DNA from: Pseudomonadota bacterium
GTDB lineage: Bacteria > Pseudomonadota > Gammaproteobacteria > Steroidobacterales > GCA-2729495
DNA length: 33,942 bases
Direction: 5' to 3'
Assembly: GCA_963205295.1 (NCBI GenBank)
Contig: CAUJIY010000029.1
Coordinates: 1-33,942, forward strand
The notes beneath the pieces are model-generated. The model was not told the DNA's origin and did not search any database. It worked only from the letters and a program-made list of their open reading frames with translations. Made by a program: the position numbers and the translations under genes. Of the stretch, positions 1-8,304 are shown piece after piece; positions within the stretch are counted from its first letter, which is position 1, and each line of letters begins with the position of its first letter.

Positions 1-2327
1 CCCGGTTGCCTGCTGAGCAGCTCCGGCAGATCGATGGCGAGCCGGCCGACGGGCTGGGCGTTGCGCAACTCGGCGAGGAGCGACTGGCCGGCGGCGAGTG
101 ACGGTGCATTCTGCGCGTCCTTGCTGGCCTGGCTCGCCTGCACGGCGAGTAGCGCCAGCTCACGCTCGAGCCTTTCGGAGAGCGCAGCGACCTGCTGGGC
201 TTCGCGCTCCTTGAGGATCTCGCGGGTGAAGACGGCGCCCTGGGGGAAGGCCTGGTCGGTGAGGCCGCCGGCGCGCTCGATGAGCGCAGCGAGCGTCTCG
301 CCGCGGCGAATGGGGTAGCGGCCCGGGAAACGCACCTCGCCCTCAAGGTCGACGAACTCCTGGTTGGACCACTGCGGAATGCGCCGGATGGTGAGGACAT
401 CGAAGGGTCGCAGCTGCAGGTCGGCGCTGCTGTCGCCGGCGAGCGCGCGGGCCAGGTCGAGTTCGACGACGCTGGTCTGGCGCGATGCGCCGTTCACGAC
501 GTCGTAGCGGGCCAGTTCGGCCTCGCCGCCGAAGGCCGCTTCGGATAGGCTGCCACCGGCACGCACCAGGTCGGCCACGGTCATGCCGGGCTCGAGGGGG
601 TATTCGCCGGGCATCCGTACGCTGCCGCCTACGGAGACGATGCCTGCGGGCTGCTCGAGCGTGCTCTGGCGGCGGTACTCGTCGAGGATGGGGCGCAGCA
701 GTGCCTCGCGGCTGCCACCCATGTCGAAGACGATGATGCGGTCGCGCGGGGCGAGTACCAGGTCATCCACGCTGCCGGGCGCCTGCAGGGCGCGGGTGAG
801 ACTCGCCGAGTGCAGCTCGATGCGCCGCTGCGGGGCGAGTTCGCGGCGGATCAGCACATAGTCCGGATCGGCGTTGGGCTTGAGGTCTTCAACGCTCGCC
901 AGCACTTGGGTGAGCCGCATACCGCTGCGGAACTGGCGGGCGCCGGGCTGGTGCACATGGCCGGCGACGACGATGCTGTCGCTGAGCGTGTCGCGCACCG
1001 AAGGAATGCGCAGGATGTCGCCATTGTGCAGGCGCATCTCGCGGCCTTCGCGGCTGCTCAGGTCGACGTTGAGCACGATACGGCCGCGCGCCGGGTCGAT
1101 GCGTTCGATGGTGGCGCGGCGCGGGGCGGCAGTCGCGGCGAGCCCGCCGCCGAGATCGACGAGGTAGCCGGCGGTGGCGGCACCGTCGAACTCGTAATAC
1201 GCCGGGCGGTGCACGTCGCCGGTGATGCCGGCTGTGTCGCCGAGCGGGGGTACGAAGAGAACGTCGCCGGACTGCAGGCGCACGTCACCGCGCGAGTCGC
1301 CGCGCAGGAGCAGGTCATAGAGATCGAGTGTCCCGGCGACGCGGCCGGCGCGCAGAATACGCACGCGGCGCAGAGAGCCGATGGCCTTGATGCCGCCGGC
1401 AGCGACGAGCGCGTTGCTGGCCGTCGACAAGCCACCGACGGTGTAGGCGCCGGGCTTCTCGGCGTCGCCGGTGATCATCACCTGCAGCGAGCGCAGGCGG
1501 CCCATGCCCACGGATACGCGGGTGCCGATCATCTGTTCGCCCACCATCTCGGTGAGGGTGGTCTGCATCTCCTCGAAGCGCATGCCGGCCACCGCCACGG
1601 GGCCGATCTCGGGCAGGCGGATGCGGCCGTCGCGCCCGACGGTGAGGGTGTATATGCCCTTCACGTTGCCGAGGAACTGCAACTCCACCGCATCGCCCGG
1701 GCCGATGGTGTAGTCGGGGGGCACCGGGATGTCGCTCGCCTGGGTGAAGGTGGTCGGCGCGTTGCGGAAGATGTCGTAGCCGTAGGGCCTGAGCGCATCG
1801 ACGCCGAGCGGTTCGGGCTTGAGCAGCGTGAGCTGCGCGTTCAGGCTGCGCAGGGCTGGTTCGCTTTGCAGCCTTGCGCTGGCTTCCGGCGCGGTGAGGC
1901 CTGCGAGTGGAATGGGCTCGGCGAGACCGGGGATGCGGATGCGCCCGTCGCGCTCGAGGCGGTAGGGGTTGGCGGCGAGTGCCCGCATCACCAGTTCCTG
2001 GAGTGCCACATCGACAGGGACCGCGTTTGTGGTTGCAGGCAGGCTGAGCGAGAGGAGCACGGTATCGCCGGGGGCCGCGCGGGCGGGGTCTTCGACGCCG
2101 GTCTCAGCCCGCTTGGGCGTCGTGGTCGCAGGAGTGGCGAGCGGCTGGTCGGAAGGACTGGCGTTGTTCTGGCGGAACTGCTCGAGCAGCGCACGCTGCT
2201 GCTCGGGAGGGAGCTGGTTGAGGAGCTGAAGCTGTTCGGCGGTCTGGGCCTGGGCCAACGTCGCCAGAAGTACCGCTGCAATGGAGCTCAGGCCCCGGGA
2301 TATGCTCCCTCTGGCATCGAACTTCAC
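1..2327 (-). CDS. Multi-SLBB polysaccharide export protein (Wza/OPX family), 3' end cut by window
   Basis: Predicted outer-membrane polysaccharide export protein that moves exopolysaccharide or capsule across the envelope. Translating the minus strand from GTG at 2327 gives about 775 residues with no stop before the window edge. An in-frame TGA lies eight codons upstream, so the start cannot be far off. Residues 1-28 look like a Sec signal peptide ending in AQAQ. A Gln/Leu-rich linker follows (LQLLNQLPPEQQRALLEQF), then a Poly_export domain near residues 195-275 (YTIGPGDAVELQFLG). At least five SLBB-type beta-grasp repeats follow near residues 280-326, 362-410, 446-495, 562-610 and 654-702, each with a GxV..PG.Y/F core. 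E. coli Wza has far fewer repeats, so this is the long multi-SLBB type. No ribosome binding site is convincing. The family is clear; the polymer is unknown. Confidence 0.88.
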   Translation of the reverse strand, partial: MKFDARGSISRGLSSIAAVLLATLAQAQTAEQLQLLNQLPPEQQRALLEQFRQNNASPSDQPLATPATTTPKRAETGVEDPARAAPGDTVLLSLSLPATTNAVPVDVALQELVMRALAANPYRLERDGRIRIPGLAEPIPLAGLTAPEASARLQSEPALRSLNAQLTLLKPEPLGVDALRPYGYDIFRNAPTTFTQASDIPVPPDYTIGPGDAVELQFLGNVKGIYTLTVGRDGRIRLPEIGPVAVAGMRFEEMQTTLTEMVGEQMIGTRVSVGMGRLRSLQVMITGDAEKPGAYTVGGLSTASNALVAAGGIKAIGSLRRVRILRAGRVAGTLDLYDLLLRGDSRGDVRLQSGDVLFVPPLGDTAGITGDVHRPAYYEFDGAATAGYLVDLGGGLAATAAPRRATIERIDPARGRIVLNVDLSSREGREMRLHNGDILRIPSVRDTLSDSIVVAGHVHQPGARQFRSGMRLTQVLASVEDLKPNADPDYVLIRRELAPQRRIELHSASLTRALQAPGSVDDLVLAPRDRIIVFDMGGSREALLRPILDEYRRQSTLEQPAGIVSVGGSVRMPGEYPLEPGMTVADLVRAGGSLSEAAFGGEAELARYDVVNGASRQTSVVELDLARALAGDSSADLQLRPFDVLTIRRIPQWSNQEFVDLEGEVRFPGRYPIRRGETLAALIERAGGLTDQAFPQGAVFTREILKEREAQQVAALSERLERELALLAVQASQASKDAQNAPSLAAGQSLLAELRNAQPVGRLAIDLPELLSRQP

Positions 2328-2522
2328 GCAACGTCCCCGCTGTGCCTGTCAAACACCCTGAATTTCCAATGGTAAACACTGGTCCCCGGGGGTGGCAACA
2401 CAATCCTGAAAGTTCTCCACACGATGCCGGGTCGCCGTGCTCGCAGTCGTGCCGGTGACACGTCGTAGGCCGCAGTCCCTGAACAACTGCGTGTACGGCG
2501 GCCCGGCGCCGTGTGGATGGAA

Positions 2523-4205
2523 TCAGCAGGAGAGGCGGGGCAGGTCCAGCAGCATCCAGTTCGGGGTCTGCCGCAGGAAGCGCGCGGAACCAGCCAGTCG
2601 CGCGGCGACGGCCGATTGCCAGTCCGGCCCGTAGCGGCGCAGCAGCTGGGTATCGACTGCGACGAGGAGGAACATCGGGCGGTCGCAGGCCAGGCTGGCT
2701 TCGGCAGCAGCCAGCGTCCTGGCAACGGCCTCGGGGTCGTGCAGCGTGTCGATGCGTCGGGCCGCGCGCCCGGTTTCGATCGCGATCACGTCACCCCGGT
2801 TGGTCGCGAGGTAGGCTCCCGCGGGCAGCTGGCGGGCCGCAGCCAGGAATGCCGCATCGTGCGCCAGGACCTGTCGCAGCGTTCGCGCACCGATCGGGAC
2901 CGGGGAATCGCGTGCAGCCAGCGCCAGGTTGCCGTCCGCCCGGCGCAACGCGGTGGCTGCCGCTGCCACGGCCTGGTAATCGCTCCATGCGTACACGAGA
3001 CGCGCCACGACGAGCGCACCCACCAGGGCGACACCCACGGCCCTGGCGATCCCGGGGGCGCGCGCTGCGCACGGCACCCTGCTCGCGAAGGCCAACGCAA
3101 CCGCCGCGGCGATGGCCCAGGTGCTCTGGACCATGTGCCGCAGGTTGATGGTTTCACCCCATTCGTACTTCGTTCTGGCCAGGACGACAGTCGCCACGGC
3201 CGCACCGGCGTACAGAACGAACAGCAACAGCGCCAGGCGGCCAGGGCGGTCGGCATCGCCCCGGGCTCTCCACAGCCACACGGCCAGCGCACCGGCGAGC
3301 GGCACCACGACCAGAGCGAGACCCGTCGCGCTCCATGCCAGCGATCCCGTAACCACAACGGCGGAAACATCGATCAGCTGGTGTTGCAGGTACGAGCGGC
3401 CGTTCTCGATCAGCCCGATCGTCGACGGCGGCATCCGGTAGGGCTGGACCGCGCCCAGCACCATCTGGTTGTAGAACAACAGCGGCACCACGGCGATCGC
3501 TGCGCCACCACACCAGGCCGCGCTGCGCTGCGCAGCCGTACGCCAGTCCGACAGCCGCAACAGGGGTGCCAGCAGCAGCAGCGCCAGCGTGGCTGCAACC
3601 AGGGCGATGCCGGCATTGCGAACGGCATAGCCCATGCCTGCGAGCAGACCGGCCGTGCCGAAACTGCCGAGGATGCCTACACCGGGCTGCGCCCCGCGAA
3701 TCAACAGGCCGGCAGAGCTGAGCGCCAGAGCCAGGTAAGGCAGGTCTGTCGACGCAATGACGCCCTCCTGCAGGACGCCTGGCGACAGGAACACGATAAC
3801 CGCGACACCGACGGCGGCGAAGTCACCAATCTGGCGACGCAACATCAGAAAAAGCAGTACCGGCAGCAGTGCCCAGCTGCTGCGAGTGACGAGCAGCGCC
3901 GCCTCGGGTGCGGGAACGCCGAGCGCGGCAACGGCGCTCACCATCAGCGGGTACCCGGGCGGCCACAGATACAGCGGCTCGCTGTCCCGATCGGTGCGAT
4001 CGAGGGCAGCAGTCACAGCCAGGCCATGCCCTGCCGCCAGACTGCGCGCCGCCTCGATGTAGTAGGCGCTGTCCGGAGCGAACGGATACTGGTTCCGATC
4101 CAGTGCGGCCGTACAGGCCGCGACGAATCCCGCCGCAGCCATCAGCAGGACGATCGAGAGCAGACTGGCGCGTGCCAACGAGCCGTTCCTGAGCCAGGTT
4201 CGCAT
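2523..4205 (-). CDS. GT-C fold membrane glycosyltransferase (ArnT/PMT-like)
   Basis: Integral membrane protein of about 560 residues with roughly a dozen hydrophobic segments followed by a soluble C-terminal part. The first periplasmic loop carries FAPDSAYYIEAARSLAAGHG, the pattern (acidic residue, Tyr pair, A..L..G.G) of GT-C enzymes that transfer sugars from polyprenyl-phosphate donors. The next loop, with YLWPPGYP, is also typical of the family. ATG at 4205 is chosen because GGAAG sits 7 bases upstream; an in-frame ATG at 4235 would add ten residues. The gene is divergent from the HAD-UbiA gene, with about 100 bases between them. That partner is a polyprenyl-phosphate glycosyl-carrier type enzyme, so this transferase may use its product (inference). 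Substrate and acceptor cannot be read from the sequence. Confidence 0.78.
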   Translation of the reverse strand: MRTWLRNGSLARASLLSIVLLMAAAGFVAACTAALDRNQYPFAPDSAYYIEAARSLAAGHGLAVTAALDRTDRDSEPLYLWPPGYPLMVSAVAALGVPAPEAALLVTRSSWALLPVLLFLMLRRQIGDFAAVGVAVIVFLSPGVLQEGVIASTDLPYLALALSSAGLLIRGAQPGVGILGSFGTAGLLAGMGYAVRNAGIALVAATLALLLLAPLLRLSDWRTAAQRSAAWCGGAAIAVVPLLFYNQMVLGAVQPYRMPPSTIGLIENGRSYLQHQLIDVSAVVVTGSLAWSATGLALVVVPLAGALAVWLWRARGDADRPGRLALLLFVLYAGAAVATVVLARTKYEWGETINLRHMVQSTWAIAAAVALAFASRVPCAARAPGIARAVGVALVGALVVARLVYAWSDYQAVAAAATALRRADGNLALAARDSPVPIGARTLRQVLAHDAAFLAAARQLPAGAYLATNRGDVIAIETGRAARRIDTLHDPEAVARTLAAAEASLACDRPMFLLVAVDTQLLRRYGPDWQSAVAARLAGSARFLRQTPNWMLLDLPRLSC

Positions 4206-4258
4206 TCCTGGTCTTCCGATTTGGTACCGGATCATAGCACCCTGCCGGCGCGCTCATT

Positions 4259-4274
4259 GCTACAATCAGGCGAT
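4259..4274 (+). promoter_or_regulatory. Extended -10 promoter candidate for the HAD-UbiA gene
   Basis: TGCTACAAT at 4258-4266 fits an extended -10 element (TGn followed by TACAAT). No good -35 is visible. The 16-base string 4259-4274 recurs exactly at 8305-8320, in front of the LysR gene. The start codon is at 4306, and GAGGA at 4282-4286 is rather distant from it. Confidence 0.45.
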
Positions 4275-4305
4275 CAACACCGAGGAAAGACGCCGGGCGA
4301 ACGCC

Positions 4306-5757
4306 GTGTCTGCGCCACCGCTGGTTGTCGATCTGGATGGCACGCTGACGCGTTCGGACACGCTGGTCGAGTCGCTTGCCTCACTGTTGCGCTCGGCGCC
4401 AGGCCTTGCCTGGCGGTTGCCCCTGTGGCTGCTGCGCGGTCGTGCTGCCTTCAAGGCACAGGTCGCCGCCCAGGCGCGTCTGAATGCCGCTTCCATACCG
4501 CTGCGCGACGATGTCCTGCACTACCTGCGCGAGCAAAAGGCCGCCGGACGACAGCTGGTCCTGGCCACAGCCGCGCATCGAAGCATTGCCGTCGCCATCG
4601 CGGCCCGCGTCGGCGTATTCGATCAGGTGCTGGCCACCGACGGCGCGGTCAACCTGAAGGGCGAGCACAAGCTCGCGGCGATTCGCGACCGCGTCGGCCC
4701 GGATTTCGTATACGCCGGCGACAGCGCTGCCGACCGGCCGATCTGGCGCGCAGCGAAAGCGGCGATCCTGGTCGGCGCCTCTCCAGGCACAGCGCGGCAG
4801 GTACGACGCTCGACCACGGTGGAACAGGAGTTCCCGCGCAGCGCGGCCGGCGTCGGCGTGTGGCTGCGCGCCCTGCGCGCGCATCACTGGCTCAAGAACT
4901 GCCTGCTGGTTGTGCCGCTGCTGACCACCTTTCTCTACGACCAGGCCGACAAGTTGCTGGCGGTGGCACTCGCGTTCGTCGCGTTTTCACTGGTGACCTC
5001 CGGCACCTATCTGCTCAACGACATCTGGGACCTCGAGGCCGATCGCGCACATCCGCGCAAGCGTCATCGCGCGATCGCGAGCGGCCACATCAGGATCACG
5101 TGCGCCGCTGCGGTGGCGGTCGTGCTGCTGGCGGTCGGGCTCACCACGGCCTGGCTGGTGTCGACCTCTTTTGCTGCGATCCTGCTTGGCTATATAGCGG
5201 TCACGACCGGCTATAGCTGGTGGCTGAAGGAGCAGGTTCTCATCGACGTGATCGTGCTGTCGTTGCTCTATACGGTGCGGATCGTTGCGGGATCGGTCGC
5301 CATCGGGGTTGCGACGAGCTTCTGGCTGCTGGCGTTCTCGGTATTTCTCTTCCTGAGCCTCGCCCTGATCAAGCGCTGTTCCGAGCTCGTCATGCTGGCG
5401 CAGGATGGTCACGCGGCAGTTGCCGGCCGCGGCTATCGCATCGGCGACCTGACGGTACTCTGGCCGCTCGGCACCGGCTCGGCGCTGGCAGCGGTCGTGG
5501 TATTTGGCCTGTTCATCAGCACCCCCCAGACACAGGGAACCTACGCCACACCCGACCTGCTGTGGCTGACCGCGATGGCGCTCATCTACTGGCTGTCGCT
5601 CCTGTGGATCAAGGCACAACGCGGGGAGATCCACGATGACCCGGTGGTGTTCGCCATCCGCGATCGCGGCAGTCGCCTCGCGCTCATGGTGATGGTCATG
5701 ACGACGCTGCTCGCGCATTCGGTCGAGATCGACATCGGACCGGCGCTGCGGCCGTGA
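4306..5757 (+). CDS. HAD phosphatase - UbiA prenyltransferase fusion (DPPR synthase-like)
   Basis: A 483-residue two-domain protein. Residues about 5-185 form a HAD hydrolase: nucleophile motif VVDLDGTLT with Asp9 and Asp11, motif II LATAAH, a motif III Lys in LKGEHK, and motif IV AGDSAADRP. Residues about 190-480 form a UbiA membrane prenyltransferase with the Mg-pyrophosphate motif NDIWDLEADRAHPRKR (Asn238, Asp239, Asp242, Asp246) and a second helix motif DVIVLSLLYTVRIVAG. The HP.KR..AIASG context is that of decaprenyl-phosphate phosphoribosyltransferase rather than of quinone-type UbiA. The inferred role is attaching phosphoribose (or a related sugar phosphate) to polyprenyl phosphate, with the HAD domain possibly removing the sugar phosphate. 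The start is GTG; no ATG lies in frame upstream. Its stop overlaps the next gene in GTGA. Confidence 0.85.
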   Translation: MSAPPLVVDLDGTLTRSDTLVESLASLLRSAPGLAWRLPLWLLRGRAAFKAQVAAQARLNAASIPLRDDVLHYLREQKAAGRQLVLATAAHRSIAVAIAARVGVFDQVLATDGAVNLKGEHKLAAIRDRVGPDFVYAGDSAADRPIWRAAKAAILVGASPGTARQVRRSTTVEQEFPRSAAGVGVWLRALRAHHWLKNCLLVVPLLTTFLYDQADKLLAVALAFVAFSLVTSGTYLLNDIWDLEADRAHPRKRHRAIASGHIRITCAAAVAVVLLAVGLTTAWLVSTSFAAILLGYIAVTTGYSWWLKEQVLIDVIVLSLLYTVRIVAGSVAIGVATSFWLLAFSVFLFLSLALIKRCSELVMLAQDGHAAVAGRGYRIGDLTVLWPLGTGSALAAVVVFGLFISTPQTQGTYATPDLLWLTAMALIYWLSLLWIKAQRGEIHDDPVVFAIRDRGSRLALMVMVMTTLLAHSVEIDIGPALRP

Positions 5758-6353
5758 CCAGTATGGACCTGGTCGGGCAGATCGCGCTGGCAGGCGGGCT
5801 CGCCTGGGCGAGCGGCATCCGCCTCTACGCGGTGCTGTTCCTTGCGGGCACCCTGGCCCGCATCGGCTACCTCGACCTGCCAGCGCATCTCGAGGTGCTG
5901 CAGGAGCCGCTGGTGCTGACGGTGGCGGCCGCAATGCTCGTGGCCGAGTTCGTGGCCGACAAGATCCCCGCCTTCGACAGTCTGTGGGATGCTCTGCACA
6001 CCTTCGTGCGCGTACCAGCCGGAGCGGTACTCGCGGCCGCAGCGCTCGGCGACCTGGATCCGGCGTGGGTCGCGGTCGCCGCCATCCTCGGTGGCACCAT
6101 CGCCTCGGCTGCGCACGTCACCAAGGCCGGCAGCCGCGCGGTCATCAACACGTCGCCGGAGCCTTTCTCCAACTGGACCGCGTCGTTCGCCGAGGACCTG
6201 GCCGTGCCGGTCGGGTTCTGGCTGGCGATCCGGTACCCGCTGGTTTTCCTCGGCCTGCTGGTGGCATTCGTCGTGCTGGTCGCGTGGTTGTTGCCGAAGA
6301 TCTGGAGTGGCCTGCGCGCGATCTTCGCGCGGCTGCGGCGGGTACTGGCGTGA
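5754..6353 (+). CDS. DUF4126 family membrane protein
   Basis: A 199-residue protein with about five hydrophobic segments, recognised as DUF4126 from the pattern GLAWASGIRLYAVLFLAG at the N-terminus, EFVADKIPAFDSLWDALHTF in the middle and NTSPEPFSNWTAS before the last helices. The GTG start at 5754 overlaps the TGA of the HAD-UbiA gene (GTGA), so the two are probably translationally coupled; ATG at 5763 is the alternative start. No function is established for the family. Position between a prenyltransferase and a PAP2 phosphatase suggests a role in lipid-carrier or envelope metabolism, which is inference only. Confidence 0.82.
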   Translation: MTSMDLVGQIALAGGLAWASGIRLYAVLFLAGTLARIGYLDLPAHLEVLQEPLVLTVAAAMLVAEFVADKIPAFDSLWDALHTFVRVPAGAVLAAAALGDLDPAWVAVAAILGGTIASAAHVTKAGSRAVINTSPEPFSNWTASFAEDLAVPVGFWLAIRYPLVFLGLLVAFVVLVAWLLPKIWSGLRAIFARLRRVLA

Positions 6354-6401
6354 GCTGGCCGGCTGCCGGATGTCGCACCTCGTGCCGCCGCCACGAACCC
6401 G

Positions 6402-7340
6402 TTGGGCGGCCATAAGATTCCCTTGCGGCACGACTTCGCCGTACTGATCGCAGCCCACGTGGAGGCGGCCCTGACCGCCGTGATCGTCGTGGTGGTGATC
6501 CTCGCCGCGATCTTCTGGCATGCCGTGGAACGCTACGCTCCGCGCGGCTGGGCCTGGAGCGTCGCGGCCTGGGAGCACCTGTGCGCCACCGGGCTGGCCG
6601 CGCATCTCGGGCGCATTCCCGTGCTCGGGCGCCTGCTGTCGGGGACGTTCACGGCGGCGCGCTACCTCGGCATCGTGGCCATTGTCGGCCTGCTCTGCGC
6701 CGCAGGCGCCACGGCGCTGTTTTTCGCACTGGCTGATGAGACCGGCGTCGGCGAGTCGCTCGCGGCCTTCGACGTCGCCCTGAGCGATGCGCTGCGTGCA
6801 CAGGTGTCGCACGATACCCTAGCGCTGTTCGCCGTCGTCACCCACCTCGGCGACTTCGGCTTCCTGCTCGGGCTGGGCACGGTCGTCTTCGCGATCCTGC
6901 TCGTCCGCGGCCCTACCGGGCTCGCTGCTGCATGGCTGTACGCGACCCTCGGCGGCGCCCTGCTCAACCCGCTGCTGAAGGCAGTCTTCGCGCGCAGCCG
7001 CCCGCTGCACGATCACGGGCTCGTCGAGGCGAGCGGCTGGAGCTTCCCGAGCGGCCACGCTTCAGGCGCACTGCTCGTCTACGGAATGCTCGCCTACCTG
7101 GTGGTGCGCCACACACGAGCCGTCTACCACCTGCCGGCGGCGGCGGTGGCCATCGTGCTCATCGTCCTGATCGGCGCCAGTCGCGTAATCCTCCAGGTGC
7201 ACTACCTGAGCGATGTACTGGCGGGCTACATGTCGGCCGCGGCCTGGATCGCGATCTGCATTGCGGCGCTGGAAACGCTGCGGTGGCGCCAGTTCCGTCA
7301 GGCTGCCGACCCGCCGGGCGGCGGCCCGGCCGGAACATAG
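6402..7340 (+). CDS. PAP2 superfamily membrane phosphatase
   Basis: About 312 residues with six or more membrane helices. All three phosphatidic-acid-phosphatase motifs are present: KAVFARSRP (Lys193 to Pro201), SFPSGH (residues 214-219, catalytic His219) and SRVILQVHYLSD (Arg261, nucleophile His267). Such enzymes remove phosphate from lipid phosphates or pyrophosphates on the outer face of the inner membrane. In mycobacteria a PAP2 protein is encoded next to the UbiA-type DPPR synthase and is proposed to dephosphorylate its product; the same neighbourhood is seen here. The start is uncertain: the only early initiator codons are TTG at 6402 and GTG at 6459, and neither has a good ribosome binding site. 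The 3' end overlaps the convergent EF-G-like gene by 43 bases. Confidence 0.85.
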   Translation: MGGHKIPLRHDFAVLIAAHVEAALTAVIVVVVILAAIFWHAVERYAPRGWAWSVAAWEHLCATGLAAHLGRIPVLGRLLSGTFTAARYLGIVAIVGLLCAAGATALFFALADETGVGESLAAFDVALSDALRAQVSHDTLALFAVVTHLGDFGFLLGLGTVVFAILLVRGPTGLAAAWLYATLGGALLNPLLKAVFARSRPLHDHGLVEASGWSFPSGHASGALLVYGMLAYLVVRHTRAVYHLPAAAVAIVLIVLIGASRVILQVHYLSDVLAGYMSAAAWIAICIAALETLRWRQFRQAADPPGGGPAGT

Positions 7341-7819
7341 CGGTCGAGCCAGATCCAGTGCCGGCCGGTGTTCCCGCTGAGCAGCGCGAGCGCCCCGGTG
7401 TAACCGAGCAACCGGCGCAGCGGCGCTTCGGCGCGCAGCACGGACATGCCGCGCCGGTTGTGCTCCTCGAGCAGCGTGGCTTCGCGCGCGCAGAGATCAT
7501 CGCGTACGGCATCGCGGTATCGTTCCGCGCAACGCACACGCAGGATCATGATCGGCTCGTGCATGCAGCTGCCGAGCATCTTGTAATGCACGCGCGGAGG
7601 CAGCAGCACCAACTGCTCGCCAAAAACCTCGCTCAGCAGCGCCGCCGGGCGGGTCAGGGCATCTTCGTCCTGCGAGCGCATCAGCAGACCCTCGCGGGTA
7701 GCCTCGAAGGCAATGGCATCGGACGGCTCGAGCAGGCGCAGCGCCTGGCGGGCGAAGCCCATCTGGAATGGACTCGATGCCAACCGGACCAGGCGCTCGA
7801 CGGGAAATCCGGCCTGCAT
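7298..7819 (-). CDS. Orphan EF-G-like protein (domain III + domain V, no GTPase)
   Basis: A 173-residue soluble protein. The second half matches EF-G domain V: HEPIMILRVRCAERYRDAV, then a DL..R...L segment and APLRRLLGYTGALALLSGNT, ending HWIWLDRYVPAG. The first half lines up with EF-G domain III: MGFARQALRLLEP, then LLSEVFGEQLVLLPPRVHYK, which in EF-G reads like 'L...F...V....P.V.YRE'. The G domain, domain II and domain IV are absent, so it cannot be a translocase. ATG at 7819 overlaps the stop of rnk by one base (TGATG), implying translational coupling. A longer in-frame start at 7885 would overlap rnk more and is less likely. Function unknown; binding to ribosome or RNA is a guess from the fold. 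The domain III match is an eye alignment and less certain than domain V. Confidence 0.72.
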   Translation of the reverse strand: MQAGFPVERLVRLASSPFQMGFARQALRLLEPSDAIAFEATREGLLMRSQDEDALTRPAALLSEVFGEQLVLLPPRVHYKMLGSCMHEPIMILRVRCAERYRDAVRDDLCAREATLLEEHNRRGMSVLRAEAPLRRLLGYTGALALLSGNTGRHWIWLDRYVPAGPPPGGSAA

Positions 7820-8181
7820 CAGCCGGCTGGCGCCAGGGTGCTTTCGACCCGCAGTCGCCGCGTCAGGCCATAGGGGAATGGCCACTCGATGACCTCACCC
7901 TCCTCCAGACCGAGGAGAGCGGAACCGACCGGGGCCAACACGGAGACCTTGCCGCTGGTCGGGTCCGCTTCCTCGGGGAGGACCAGTTCGACGATACGAC
8001 GTTCGCCCGAACGCTCGTCGCGATAGGTGACCCGGGAATACATCCGGACGATATTCGTGGGCATCCGTTCCTCGGGGAGGACAGTAGCCTTGCTCAGTTC
8101 ATCGGCCAGCGAGGTCCCGCCGGCCACGGATTCCAGTCTGGCCAGATCGCTTCCAGCGATACGCAACATCGTGCTTCTCAT
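7819..8181 (-). CDS. rnk: Rnk-type GreA/GreB-family RNA polymerase-binding protein
   Basis: A 120-residue protein of the Rnk family (regulator of nucleoside diphosphate kinase). It has a short N-terminal helical part (residues about 5-45) and a C-terminal FKBP-like GreA/B domain with SRVTYRDERSGERRIVELV, ADPTSGKVSVLAPVGSALLG and a terminal GxxIEWPFP..RRLRVE strand pair. Rnk binds near the RNA polymerase secondary channel like GreA but lacks the long cleavage-inducing coiled coil. Two starts are possible: ATG at 8181, or ATG at 8169, which has GAGAAG 6 bases upstream and may be the real one. It is the first gene of a two-gene unit with the EF-G-like protein. Confidence 0.85.
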   Translation of the reverse strand: MRSTMLRIAGSDLARLESVAGGTSLADELSKATVLPEERMPTNIVRMYSRVTYRDERSGERRIVELVLPEEADPTSGKVSVLAPVGSALLGLEEGEVIEWPFPYGLTRRLRVESTLAPAG

Positions 8182-8304
8182 GATAAAAAACCCGAAAATT
8201 CATCAGACAGGCAGATCACCTCCGGACGGTCTGCCAGTCCCGATCATAGTGAATGCCCCGGTGGAGGATAAGGACCTGCCACGAACCAGACTGTTGCCAG
8301 CCAG

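Noticed and set aside
810-5216. Very long plus-strand open frames opposite the SLBB and GT-C genes (for example 810-2375 and 2511-5216)
   Set aside because: They are antisense or out of frame to clear genes, are rich in Arg/Gly/Gln with no domain pattern, and arise from high-GC codon bias.
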